NCBI RefSeq assembly: GCF_014843845.1
Contig: NZ_JHQS01000061.1
Span: 124,001-188,000, forward strand
Origin: Mesorhizobium amorphae
GTDB lineage: Bacteria; Pseudomonadota; Alphaproteobacteria; Rhizobiales; Rhizobiaceae
DNA length: 64,000 bases
Reading direction: 5' to 3'
Below the pieces are notes generated by a model. The model had not been told where the DNA came from. It was given only the letters and a program-made list of their open reading frames with translations, and ran no database searches. Of the stretch, positions 17,694 to 25,171 are shown piece by piece. A program made the translations under genes and the position numbers. Within the stretch, counting starts at the first letter, position 1, and each line of letters starts with the position of its first letter.

Positions 17694-17983
17694 GACTTTT
17701 CCTTTCAGGCTCTGCCTTTTGGTCGTTCGGGAAGAACCCCGAGAGCCTGGAATTAAGTGTGCCGGGGTCAGGCTTTGAGTGCGGAAGCGCGCACATCGGT
17801 GGTGCAAAATCGATCCGGTTGGACGACTGACGCCAGTCGCTACGATCGATGCCCACCGTTTGGAATGGGCCTTGCTTGTCGGCATGGGCTATGATGACCG
17901 CCCCGCGCCACCCACATACGAGATGCTGTTCGATGTGTTAGATACGGGCTTTGGAGGCGCACCGCGCGGTGCCGGATTGCACC

Positions 17984-18880
17984 ATGATCGACTGGGATGA
18001 CGTTCGCTACTTTCTTGCCGTCGCGCGCGGAGGCTCGGTGCGGGCTGCCGCCGAGCGCCTCGGTGTGAACCACTCGACCGTGCTGCGACGCGTCGCCCAG
18101 CTCGAGGAACGCCTCGGGGTGCACATGTTTGAAAAGCTGCCTTCGGGCTACCGCCTGACGGCTGCGGGCGAGGAGGTCCTCGAGTTCGCGGACCAGATGG
18201 AAGTGTCGTCGCACCTGCTGGAGACGCGCGTCTTCGGGCGCGACCAGAGCGTGCGCGGGCTTCTGCGGGTGACGCTGGCACCGCCCCTCACGACACACCT
18301 GCTCATGCCGGACTTCGCCGATTTCGCGCGTCTGCATCCGGACATCGAGATGGAAATCTTGTCGTCCGGCGAGCTGGCAAATCTGACCAACCGAGAGGCC
18401 GACGTCGCGATCCGCGTCGTCTACGACCGCAAAACCCTGCCGCTCAATCTTCACGGCCTGAAGGGACCGGAGCTGTTCGGCGGCGTCTACATGTCCTGCG
18501 ATCGACTAGCCGCGTGGCGTACGGGCGCGCCTGATCCCATCCGGTGGATCGTCATAAGCATTCATGGAATTCCGGAATGGGCCAGCGAGGGTGAGGTTCG
18601 TACCACGGGCGTTCCGTTCAGGACCACGGACGCCGAGGCGCAGATCGTTGCTGTACGGCAAGGGCTCGGGATGACGACACTGCCGTGCTTCATTGGCGAT
18701 GCCGACCCCCTACTGATGAGGGTGCCGGGCACCGACCTGCACATGTACGGAACGGTTTGGCTTCTCACACAGGGGGAGACACGCAAGACGAAGCGCGTGC
18801 GGCTCTTCACCGAGTTCGTATCCCGCAGGCTCGCCGCGTACGCGCCGCTTCTCGCGGGGCTGTCTGTATCGCGCGACTGA
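17984..18880 (+). CDS. LysR-family transcriptional regulator
   Basis: A 298-residue regulator with an N-terminal helix-turn-helix (about residues 4-62, FLAVARGGSVRAAAERLGVNH) and a substrate-binding domain with typical LysR segments (ADVAIRVV, AVRQGLGMTTLPCFIGD). The start MIDWDDVRYF is taken because it matches the usual LysR N terminus; a start 11 codons upstream is possible. It is divergent from the SDR gene across 290 bases, so it most likely controls the SDR/oxidoreductase pair. Confidence 0.9.
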   Translation: MIDWDDVRYFLAVARGGSVRAAAERLGVNHSTVLRRVAQLEERLGVHMFEKLPSGYRLTAAGEEVLEFADQMEVSSHLLETRVFGRDQSVRGLLRVTLAPPLTTHLLMPDFADFARLHPDIEMEILSSGELANLTNREADVAIRVVYDRKTLPLNLHGLKGPELFGGVYMSCDRLAAWRTGAPDPIRWIVISIHGIPEWASEGEVRTTGVPFRTTDAEAQIVAVRQGLGMTTLPCFIGDADPLLMRVPGTDLHMYGTVWLLTQGETRKTKRVRLFTEFVSRRLAAYAPLLAGLSVSRD

Positions 18881-19137
18881 TGCGCAGCAGGTCGCCGGCG
18901 ACGCTTGCAGTGGACAAGTGCCTGCAAGCGGACATCCCAGCATACGACTTGGGTCGATAGCGCGGCCCGCCTTCCTTCCGCGATCCGGACCTTCACTACG
19001 GCGATTAGGCCGAGCTGAGCCGCAGCATCGCTTCGCGGCGACCGTGTCCGGCTGCTGCGAGCCGAGTTCTTGCACAGCCTGGCTCGCAAGGCTCCGCTGT
19101 GATCTTCAGACGAGCGCGAGATTGTTCGGGTTCGACG

Positions 19138-19311
19138 TCAGGTCAGTTGCCATGCCGCCGCCAGCACCACGGCAGCGACCAACACGACAGCGGCGAAGTG
19201 AAGCAAAGGGTGGAAGTGCCGCGAAGCCGAGGTCGGGGCCTCGGGGTCCTGGAATCCACTCATCGAGACGCGGGCGGCTTGCTCAACCCTGTTCATGTCG
19301 GCAACCGTCAA
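19138..19311 (-). CDS. Small single-pass membrane protein with TTG start
   Basis: A 57-codon frame beginning TTG ACG GTT GCC GAC ATG. GGGAGG lies seven bases before the TTG, a strong ribosome site; the ATG five codons later (19296) is an alternative start. The C-terminal half is one hydrophobic segment (FAAVVLVAAVVLAAA) ending WQLT. I know no function. Support is the ribosome site and the clean membrane helix only. Confidence 0.5.
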   Translation of the reverse strand: MTVADMNRVEQAARVSMSGFQDPEAPTSASRHFHPLLHFAAVVLVAAVVLAAAWQLT

Positions 19312-19326
19312 GACCAATCCTCCCTT

Positions 19327-19419
19327 AGAGCGGTTTTGATAGAAACGCTGCCCGCTCCAAGTATTTGTTTTTGCGCAATTCCGGACGGAAAACCGCTGCG
19401 CACTTCCTGGAATTGCTCT
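19327..19419. repeat. Candidate dispersed intergenic repeat (about 93 bp)
   Basis: The stretch starts AGAGC and ends GCTCT, and contains CAATTCC (19376-19382) and GGAATTG (19409-19415) as inverted arms around a GACGGAAAACCGC core. I recall near-identical intergenic sequences from Mesorhizobium genomes, but there is no second copy in this window to prove repetition. Confidence 0.4.
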
Positions 19420-19555
19420 GTTGCGCTGCGACCGCGACGGGATATCCGCCGGGTCGGCAGGCTCCAGTGCTATCCGGCCAAGGCAGCATCCAATTTTATG
19501 GTGAACAGCCGGTTAAGAACTGCAACTTTCTCGTGTGTTGGCACGCGATATCCGG

Positions 19556-20569
19556 TCAGTCCGTTTCGAAATTGCCGTGCGGCACGACGAGGCGGTATTC
19601 GACACGGTCGCCGGTGATCTCGAGCGTCGCCGTTCCGTTCAACGATGTCGGTACGACGCGCTCGAGCGCAACGCTGCCAAAACGCTTCTCGCTGGGTTGC
19701 CGGTCACGGGCGCCGATGGCTTCGGCCCATGTCAGCGACAGGGCAGGCTTGTCGGCCGAAGCGGCGGTCAGTTTGGCTGTGACCTCGACAAAGCCATCCG
19801 GGCGCGACAGGGCGCCGTAGCTCACCGAATTGACGGCGAGTTCGTGCATCGCCAGGCCAATATGCAAGGCGGCATTGGGGTTGAGGTAGGGATTCTCGCC
19901 GGCGAAATGCAAGCTTCGCCTGGGGTCGGAGCCGTAGCGCGCAACCTGTCCGGAGACCAGCTCGCGCAGAGCTGCACCCCGCCAGTTGGAGGACGTCACC
20001 AGATCCTGGGACGAGGCCAGCGACTGCAGCCGGCCGCGAAAGCGCGTCAGGAAATCACCGAGCGTCTCGGAATAGCGGCCGGTCTGGGTGGCGATGCTCT
20101 GGATGATGGCCAAAAGGTTCTTCGAGCGATGGCTGACCTCGCGCAGCAGTGTCTTCAAGGTCTGCTCGCGGCGTTTCTGCTCGGTGGTTTCCACCATGGT
20201 GGTGACGACCCCCTGTACGGCGCCGCTTTCGCCATGATCGGCATCGATCCACACCTGGAACCAACGTATGCCGTCCTCGACGGGAACACCGAGTTCGAGA
20301 CGTTCCGGATTGCCTGAGGCGACGACGTTGCGTTTGGCGGCGCCGATGCGCTCTGCCTGCGCCGGCGGCAGTATGCCGTTGCTGTCGGCGGCGTCGGACG
20401 CCCATGGCGCGCGCATGTTGCGCGCCCACACGGTCTTCATGTCGCGATCCTGGTAGAGAACGGAAATTCCGGCATTGTGCAGCGCATGAAGAAGAGCCCG
20501 GCCAAGCTGCATTCCGCTTTCGGCCGGATGCAGAGCGATGACTTCATCACTCCGCCGGCTGTCGTTCAT
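19556..20569 (-). CDS. PAS-HWE sensor kinase of the general stress response
   Basis: A soluble 337-residue kinase. A PAS-like domain (about residues 20-130, ISVLYQDRDMKTVWARN) precedes the phosphoacceptor helix REVSHRSKNLLAIIQSIATQT. The N-box MHELAVNSVSYGALS and the LTWAE motif mark the HWE family. It follows phyR on the same strand with only the DUF1328 gene between, and an EcfG-type promoter lies 46 bases upstream, so it probably phosphorylates PhyR and is itself stress-induced. The ATG at 20569 follows AAGGCCCCAGAC; another ATG seven codons upstream lacks a ribosome site. Confidence 0.88.
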   Translation of the reverse strand: MNDSRRSDEVIALHPAESGMQLGRALLHALHNAGISVLYQDRDMKTVWARNMRAPWASDAADSNGILPPAQAERIGAAKRNVVASGNPERLELGVPVEDGIRWFQVWIDADHGESGAVQGVVTTMVETTEQKRREQTLKTLLREVSHRSKNLLAIIQSIATQTGRYSETLGDFLTRFRGRLQSLASSQDLVTSSNWRGAALRELVSGQVARYGSDPRRSLHFAGENPYLNPNAALHIGLAMHELAVNSVSYGALSRPDGFVEVTAKLTAASADKPALSLTWAEAIGARDRQPSEKRFGSVALERVVPTSLNGTATLEITGDRVEYRLVVPHGNFETD

Positions 20570-20614
20570 GTCTGGGGCCTTGGAACGCATTTTTTTGCCA
20601 CCGAACCCAGGCTG

Positions 20615-20639
20615 AACGGTTCATTCTGAAATGGGTTCC
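20615..20639 (-). promoter_or_regulatory. EcfG-type promoter of the HWE kinase gene
   Basis: On the minus strand GGAAC and CGTT are spaced by 16 bases, the consensus of alphaproteobacterial EcfG sigma factors. The -10 lies 46 bases from the ATG at 20569. Confidence 0.75.
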
Positions 20640-20739
20640 CCTTAAACGGTCCGCCGGGCGGCACCTCGTTGGAGTGCACCGCCCGGCGGTGGCTGGAAAC
20701 CGTTTGAGGGGTGCGGCTTCCAGTGTCAGATCGCGCCCT

Positions 20740-20904
20740 TCACGCCCGTTTGAACAGGCCGGCAAGCAGCGAAATGATCAAGAAGGCGAGAAAGATGAAG
20801 AACAGTATCTGTGCAATGCCGGCCGAGGTGCCGGCGATGCCGCCGAAACCAAGCGCGCCGGCGATGATCGCCACGACGAGAAATACGAGCGCCCAGTATA
20901 GCAT
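20740..20904 (-). CDS. DUF1328 (YtjA-like) small membrane protein
   Basis: A 54-residue protein made of two hydrophobic segments: MLYWALVFLVVAIIAGALGFGG, then an Ala/Gly turn and a second helix ending LLAGLFKRA. This is the DUF1328 family, common in rhizobia and often stress-induced. AAGGAGACGGATC precedes the ATG. An EcfG-type promoter lies 29 bases upstream, which puts it in the general stress regulon. Its biochemical role is unknown. Confidence 0.88.
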   Translation of the reverse strand: MLYWALVFLVVAIIAGALGFGGIAGTSAGIAQILFFIFLAFLIISLLAGLFKRA

Positions 20905-20932
20905 GATCCGTCTCCTTCCAATGCTGAGGCAA

Positions 20933-20957
20933 AACGTGGTTGGTTGGTGTTTGTTCC
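20933..20957 (-). promoter_or_regulatory. EcfG-type promoter of the DUF1328 gene
   Basis: GGAAC-N16-CGTT on the minus strand, with the -10 about 29 bases before the ATG at 20904. Confidence 0.75.
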
Positions 20958-21093
20958 ACCATTTGCCGAAAAAGACGATCCCCGGAAAGCCGCTCCAGGC
21001 GCGAAATTAACCTTGCGGCGCGGCGGTCGAGCGACCGGCGCGCAACACGTCATCTCATTGGGAAACAAGCGCCCCGATGGCGCGGGCCTCGGC

Positions 21094-21888
21094 CTATGCG
21101 GCTGCCTTGGCCTGCCTGTCGAAGAACAGCGCCTGGCTGATCAGCGCCTTGACCATATCCGGGTTGAACGGCTTGGTGACGAGGAAGGCCGGTTCAGGCC
21201 GTTCGCCGGTCAGCAGGCGTTCGGGAAAGGCGGTGATGAAGATCACCGGCACCGATGTGGACGACAGGATCTCGTTCACCGCTTCGATGCCCGAGCTGCC
21301 GTCGGCAAGCTGAATATCGGCCAGCACCATCTTCGGCCGCGTCTTGCCGAATATCGTCACCGCCTCGGCATGGGTGCGCGCCGTTCCGACCACGCGATGG
21401 CCAAGGCTCTCGACCATCTCCTCGATGTCCATGGCAATCAGCGGCTCGTCCTCGATGATCAGCACGTCGGTCGCCACCTGGCGGGAAATCTCGTTGCTCG
21501 CCTGGGCAAGCAGATCCGAAAATTCCTGTTCGTCGGCATCGAGAATTTCCGCCGCCTCATCCTCGCTGAAGCCTTCGACGGCGACCAGCAGGAAAGCCTG
21601 GCGCGGGCGCGGGGCGATCGCGTTCAGATTGGCCGCGGCGCGTTGCTCCCATGCCGATTGGGCATGCTCCTGCGGAACACGGATGGCGATCGAGGTGAAC
21701 AGCCTGGCGAAAACCTTGTACAGCGCAATACGGTCGTTCGATGCAGCGGGAAAGATATCGACGTCGGCGATGATGGCTTCGAGCATCGCGGCGACCAGTG
21801 CATCGCCACTTTCCTGTGATCCGGAAACGGCGCGCGAGAAGCGGCGCAGGAACGGCAGGTGCGGCGCGATGGTGGCGGAAAGGCTCAT
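21094..21888 (-). CDS. phyR: PhyR, anti-anti-sigma response regulator
   Basis: Central switch of the alphaproteobacterial general stress response, 264 residues. The N-terminal half is a sigma-factor mimic (about residues 1-125, with RQAFLLVAVEGFSEDEAAEIL resembling region 4). The C-terminal half is a receiver (about 138-255) with EDEPLIAMD, the phosphoacceptor aspartate in VLADIQLADGSSG, the ITAFPERL segment and VTKPF. When phosphorylated it binds NepR and frees EcfG. The start MSLSATIAPHLPFLRRFSRA is the conserved PhyR N terminus. It is divergent from nepR-ecfG and has its own EcfG-type promoter. Confidence 0.96.
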   Translation of the reverse strand: MSLSATIAPHLPFLRRFSRAVSGSQESGDALVAAMLEAIIADVDIFPAASNDRIALYKVFARLFTSIAIRVPQEHAQSAWEQRAAANLNAIAPRPRQAFLLVAVEGFSEDEAAEILDADEQEFSDLLAQASNEISRQVATDVLIIEDEPLIAMDIEEMVESLGHRVVGTARTHAEAVTIFGKTRPKMVLADIQLADGSSGIEAVNEILSSTSVPVIFITAFPERLLTGERPEPAFLVTKPFNPDMVKALISQALFFDRQAKAAA

Positions 21889-21960
21889 GATGGACGTCTC
21901 CCTCAGATGACGCAATTGCATAAGTCGCAGGTCTAGCTGAATGCAAGTCCCGAAGACCCA

Positions 21961-21985
21961 AACGCCAGCTTTCCTAAAAAGTTCC
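21961..21985 (-). promoter_or_regulatory. EcfG-type promoter of phyR
   Basis: GGAAC-N16-CGTT on the minus strand, with the -10 73 bases before the phyR ATG. Only nine bases separate it from the opposite promoter for nepR-ecfG. Confidence 0.8.
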
Positions 21986-21994
21986 GATCAACGT

Positions 21995-22019
21995 GGAACT
22001 AATATAAGAGGATGGCGTT
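21995..22019 (+). promoter_or_regulatory. EcfG-type promoter of nepR-ecfG
   Basis: GGAAC-N16-CGTT on the plus strand, with the -10 about 92 bases before nepR. It implies autoregulation of ecfG and makes a back-to-back pair with the phyR promoter. Confidence 0.82.
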
Positions 22020-22111
22020 CTGGGCTGGGATGGGCAAACCAGACGAGGGTGCCGCTTGCCTTTTGTTTTGTGTTGTTGGGGTGCGGCTCGGGTGCTGGAA
22101 TCAAGGGCAAA

Positions 22112-22315
22112 ATGAAGAATATGACGAAAGATATCACGGCTGGCGCCGCGGGCAGGCGCCGGGCTGCTTCCGGTGACCCGCTCGGGCCAAATTCGGAAAT
22201 CGGCCGCAAACTCAAGCAATATTACGATGAGCTGGTCTCCGATCACGTGCCGGATCGTTTTGCCCAGCTGCTCAGCCAGCTGGAGCGGACCGAACCCGCG
22301 CCGAAGAAGGACTGA
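22112..22315 (+). CDS. nepR: NepR, anti-sigma factor of EcfG
   Basis: A 67-residue protein that holds EcfG inactive until phosphorylated PhyR removes it. The NepR core is visible: LGPNSEIGRKLKQYYDELVSD (22175-22237), then VPDRFAQLLSQLE, with a disordered Ala/Arg-rich N terminus. The ATG at 22112 follows AAGGGCAAA; a second ATG three codons later is possible. ecfG begins two bases after the stop, so the sigma and anti-sigma are translated as a pair. Confidence 0.94.
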   Translation: MKNMTKDITAGAAGRRRAASGDPLGPNSEIGRKLKQYYDELVSDHVPDRFAQLLSQLERTEPAPKKD

Positions 22316-22317
22316 GC

Positions 22318-22869
22318 ATGACGGCCGTTTCCCAGAGCTTCAAGACCGATCTGCTCGGCTCGATCCCGAGCCTGCGCGCCTTCGCCGTGTCGCTGACGCA
22401 GAACGCCGACAAGGCCGACGACCTGGTGCAGGAAACGCTGGTCAAGGCCTGGGACAAGCATGAAAGCTTCCAGCCGGGCACCAATCTCAAGGCCTGGCTG
22501 TTCACCATTTTGCGCAATGAATTCTATTCTCAAATGCGCAAACGCGGCCGCGAGGTGCAGGACAGCGATGGCATCATGACGGCGAGGCTCGCGGTGCATC
22601 CGGCCCAGCACGGCCAGCTCGACCTCAAGGATTTTCGCGGCGCGCTCGAGCAACTACCCGAGGACCAGCGCGAAGCCATCATCCTGATCGGCGCGTCCGG
22701 TTTTTCCTACGAGGAAGCCGCCGAGATTTGCGGCTGTGCGGTCGGCACGATCAAAAGCCGCGTCAGCCGGGCCCGCACACGACTGCAGGAGATCCTGAAG
22801 ATTTCCGGCGAAGACGAGTACGGCCCGGATGCGATCTCGGCGCAGGTGACGGGGTCGAACGCAGCGTGA
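22318..22869 (+). CDS. ecfG: EcfG, general stress response sigma factor
   Basis: ECF sigma factor of the EcfG group (ECF15), 183 residues. Region 2 lies at about residues 10-80 (AFAVSLTQNADKADDLVQET, then FTILRNEFYSQMRKR) and region 4 at about 115-165 (LPEDQREAIILIGASGFSYE). It directs RNA polymerase to GGAAC-N16/17-CGTT promoters; nine such sites lie within 8 kb. It is coupled to nepR upstream and convergent with a single-domain response regulator gene. Confidence 0.96.
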   Translation: MTAVSQSFKTDLLGSIPSLRAFAVSLTQNADKADDLVQETLVKAWDKHESFQPGTNLKAWLFTILRNEFYSQMRKRGREVQDSDGIMTARLAVHPAQHGQLDLKDFRGALEQLPEDQREAIILIGASGFSYEEAAEICGCAVGTIKSRVSRARTRLQEILKISGEDEYGPDAISAQVTGSNAA

Positions 22870-22902
22870 GCGTCAACTGGCCCCGGTGCACGACATCCTG
22901 AT

Positions 22903-23286
22903 TCAGACTGGTCCGGACGAGCGCCCGCAGGCCGCAGCCACAGCCTCGACGAGATCGTCTCCCGAATAGGGTTTTGCGACCAGCCTGACGCCTGGAAAAG
23001 ACGCCTTGATCTCGTCGGCGTCCGAATGACCGGAGGCGAAGATGAAGGGCACGCCCGATTCGCGCAGTGCCGAGGCGAAGTCGCGTGTCGATGCGCCACC
23101 CAGCATGAGGTCGACGATGGCCGCATCAAATTGCGCAACCACATCCTGGGGCTTGATTTCCGTAAGGTCGCGGGCAATCACTACGTTGCCGGCTCCATAG
23201 TCGCGGCACAGCTGCTCGACATCCATGGCAATCAGGAATTCATCTTCGAGGACGAGGATACGCAATCCGTCGAGCAATGAGGGCAC
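22903..23286 (-). CDS. Single-domain response regulator (FAT GUY-like)
   Basis: A lone receiver of about 127 residues: LEDEFLIAMDVEQ, phosphoacceptor aspartate in AIVDLMLGG, and KPYSGDDL. The segment VPFIFASGHSD resembles the PFxFATGY motif of FAT GUY receivers, which act with HWE kinases and PhyR in related bacteria. The GTG at 23286 is chosen because AAGGAG lies ten bases before it; ATGs at 23319 and 23343 are in frame but have no ribosome site. It could pass phosphate between the nearby HWE kinases and PhyR, or drain it. Confidence 0.82.
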   Translation of the reverse strand: MPSLLDGLRILVLEDEFLIAMDVEQLCRDYGAGNVVIARDLTEIKPQDVVAQFDAAIVDLMLGGASTRDFASALRESGVPFIFASGHSDADEIKASFPGVRLVAKPYSGDDLVEAVAAACGRSSGPV

Positions 23287-23371
23287 CGGGCAATGTCTCC
23301 TTGAAACGGAGCGAGTCATGATCGCTATTTGGCGGTCTGTCATTTAAAAAAGACATGGCCATGGCGATTGC

Positions 23372-23397
23372 GGAACCTTCCGTTCCGGCAACGCGTT
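23372..23397 (+). promoter_or_regulatory. EcfG-type promoter of the Crp/Fnr gene
   Basis: GGAAC-N17-CGTT. The -10 ends 44 bases before the ATG at 23442, which also argues for that start over upstream ATGs. Confidence 0.65.
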
Positions 23398-23441
23398 TGC
23401 AGTCGGCCCCGTCAGAGGCCGGGTTTCGAAGAGGGGTCGAA

Positions 23442-24203
23442 ATGCCCGCGCAACACGGTCGTTCTTTCTCCAGCCGTCAATATCCATGCGAAGACTGCCC
23501 TCTGCGGCCGCTGCCGGCGTTCCGCGAGTTCGAGAAGAAGGAACTGCTGTTCATCAGCACGTTCAAGAAGGGGGAACTGGCCGTCGACAAGGGCGCCACG
23601 GTCCTGGTCGAGGGCAGCCACAGCGCGCATCTCTACACGGTGCTCTCGGGCTGGGCCTTCCGCTACAAACTGCTGTCGGACGGCCGCCGCCAGATCCTGA
23701 ACTATTCGATGCCCGGCGATCTCATCGGCCTGCAGGGCAGCCTGATGGGCGAGATGCAGCACTCCATCGAGGCGCTCTCGCCGATGCTGCTGTGCGTCTT
23801 CGAGCGCGAACAACTGCATGAGCTTTATCGCAATCATCCGGGCCTTGCCTACGACATCACCTGGATCGCATCGCGGGAAGAGCGCATGCTGGACGAGAAC
23901 CTGCTCAGCATCGGTCGGCGCACGGCGATGGAACGTGCCGCCTATCTCATCGCCTTCATCTCCAGCCGCGCCCGCGCGGTCGGCCTCAACGGCAAGATAC
24001 CGGTGCAGATACCGATCACCCAACAGCACATCGCCGATACGCTTGGGCTGTCGTTGGTCCATACCAACAAGACGATCCGCACGCTGATGGACCGCAAGCT
24101 GATCGTTTGGCGCGATGGCGGCTGTGAGGTGGTCGACAGCGACAGACTCAAGGAACTCGCCCATTGGGAGGGGCTGAGTGAGGATCGCCGGCCGCTGATC
24201 TGA
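23442..24203 (+). CDS. Crp/Fnr-family transcriptional regulator
   Basis: A 253-residue regulator with an N-terminal cyclic-nucleotide-type beta barrel (about residues 30-150, ATVLVEGSHSAHLYTVLSGWA) and a C-terminal helix-turn-helix (about 190-235, ITQQHIADTLGLSLVHTNKT). The N terminus carries CEDCPLRPL, two cysteines reminiscent of Fnr, but not the full four-cysteine iron-sulfur set. The ATG at 23442 is preceded by GAGGGGTCGAA and lies just downstream of an EcfG-type promoter; a longer frame from 23355 would overlap that promoter. Confidence 0.88.
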   Translation: MPAQHGRSFSSRQYPCEDCPLRPLPAFREFEKKELLFISTFKKGELAVDKGATVLVEGSHSAHLYTVLSGWAFRYKLLSDGRRQILNYSMPGDLIGLQGSLMGEMQHSIEALSPMLLCVFEREQLHELYRNHPGLAYDITWIASREERMLDENLLSIGRRTAMERAAYLIAFISSRARAVGLNGKIPVQIPITQQHIADTLGLSLVHTNKTIRTLMDRKLIVWRDGGCEVVDSDRLKELAHWEGLSEDRRPLI

Positions 24204-24300
24204 CGCTTCGGCCGAAGGAATTCGAACCGGGCTGGACTCATAAGCGCAAACACCCTTTCATGGTCGTCGTTCCGATTTCGGAACCTTGGGGCGTATGTTC

Positions 24301-24325
24301 GGAACCTCGGCGTGTGTCGGGCGTT
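24301..24325 (+). promoter_or_regulatory. EcfG-type promoter of the DUF883 gene
   Basis: GGAAC-N16-CGTT, with the -10 30 bases before the ATG at 24356. Confidence 0.78.
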
Positions 24326-24355
24326 TGAAATCAAGCAAACGCAAGGAGTTAAGCA

Positions 24356-24682
24356 ATGGCGACTGCCACTGGAAAGACCGCGAACGAAAGCCGGGCGAAT
24401 TCGGACCTCGAAGCCGACATCAGGCAATTGAAAGCCGACATCGAAAAACTCACCAAGCAGTTGGCCAAGACCGGCGAACATGGGTATGGCACGGCGCGGC
24501 GTGCCGCCAGCGAAGGCGTCGAACAATTGCGCGCCCAGGGCGAAGCCGCCTTCGACAGTTTGCGCGGCAATGCCAAGGATATTGAAGCGCAGATCGCGGC
24601 GAATGTGCGTGAAAAGCCGGTGACCTCGCTGGCGATCGCCGCCGGCGTAGGCTTCCTCTTCGCGCTGCTGGCGCGGCGCTAG
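24356..24682 (+). CDS. DUF883 (ElaB/YqjD-like) membrane-anchored protein
   Basis: A 108-residue protein with a helical, probably coiled-coil, N-terminal region (LEADIRQLKADIEKLTKQLAK) and a C-terminal membrane helix with the family ending (KPVTSLAIAAGVGFLFALLARR). ElaB/YqjD proteins are inner-membrane-anchored and some bind ribosomes in stationary phase. AAGGAGTTAAGCA precedes the ATG. The EcfG-type promoter upstream fits a stress role. The next membrane-protein gene begins 11 bases later. Confidence 0.9.
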   Translation: MATATGKTANESRANSDLEADIRQLKADIEKLTKQLAKTGEHGYGTARRAASEGVEQLRAQGEAAFDSLRGNAKDIEAQIAANVREKPVTSLAIAAGVGFLFALLARR

Positions 24683-24693
24683 TCCCTGCACAG

Positions 24694-25158
24694 ATGGGAA
24701 TGCTGGCATCGCTGATCTCAGCCCTCGCCACAGGCGAAACGGTTGCGGCCCTGCGCCGTGCGCGCACGGCCGCAATCGTCTATGCAGTTGCCGCGATTGC
24801 CGCACTATGCGGCCTCGGCTTCCTGATCGGCGCGGCCTACATCTGGGCGGCAGAACGCTATGGCTCGTTGGCCGCCGCCATAGGCTTCGGCGTCGGTTTC
24901 CTGGCGGTAGCAGGGCTTATCCTCATCGTCTATCAGTTGTCGGCCGGTGCCCGCGCGCGGCGCCGGGCGCGCAGGCGTAGCGCCGACATGAAAGCGATCG
25001 GCATCACGGCCGCCCTTGCCGTATTGCCGGCGCTGCTCAAGGGCAAGGGCGGCCTGGGCGCCATTCTTGGCCCTGCGGTGGCGCTCGCCGCTTACGCCAT
25101 CTACCGCGAGAATGTGAAGCCCGACGCCGACGACAAGGATACCGGCGAAGCTGACTAA
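24694..25158 (+). CDS. DUF1469-like (holin-superfamily-like) membrane protein
   Basis: A 154-residue protein with two strong hydrophobic segments (about residues 26-48 and 57-80), a basic stretch (ARARRRARRRS) and a third hydrophobic region near residues 98-136. It resembles the DUF1469/Phage_holin_3_6 proteins that often follow a DUF883 gene. It is cotranscribed with DUF883 and probably under the same EcfG-type promoter. Function unknown; an envelope stress role is an inference. Confidence 0.75.
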   Translation: MGMLASLISALATGETVAALRRARTAAIVYAVAAIAALCGLGFLIGAAYIWAAERYGSLAAAIGFGVGFLAVAGLILIVYQLSAGARARRRARRRSADMKAIGITAALAVLPALLKGKGGLGAILGPAVALAAYAIYRENVKPDADDKDTGEAD

Positions 25159-25171
25159 ATTAGATTCGGGC

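Noticed and set aside
23336..23353. Possible PHO box (CTGTCAT) before the Crp/Fnr gene
   Set aside because: The second half-site is an A-run with no match to CTGTCAT.
24280..24300. A second EcfG -35 (GGAAC) upstream of the DUF883 gene
   Set aside because: No CGTT at 16-17 bases; the next GGAAC at 24301 has the correct partner.
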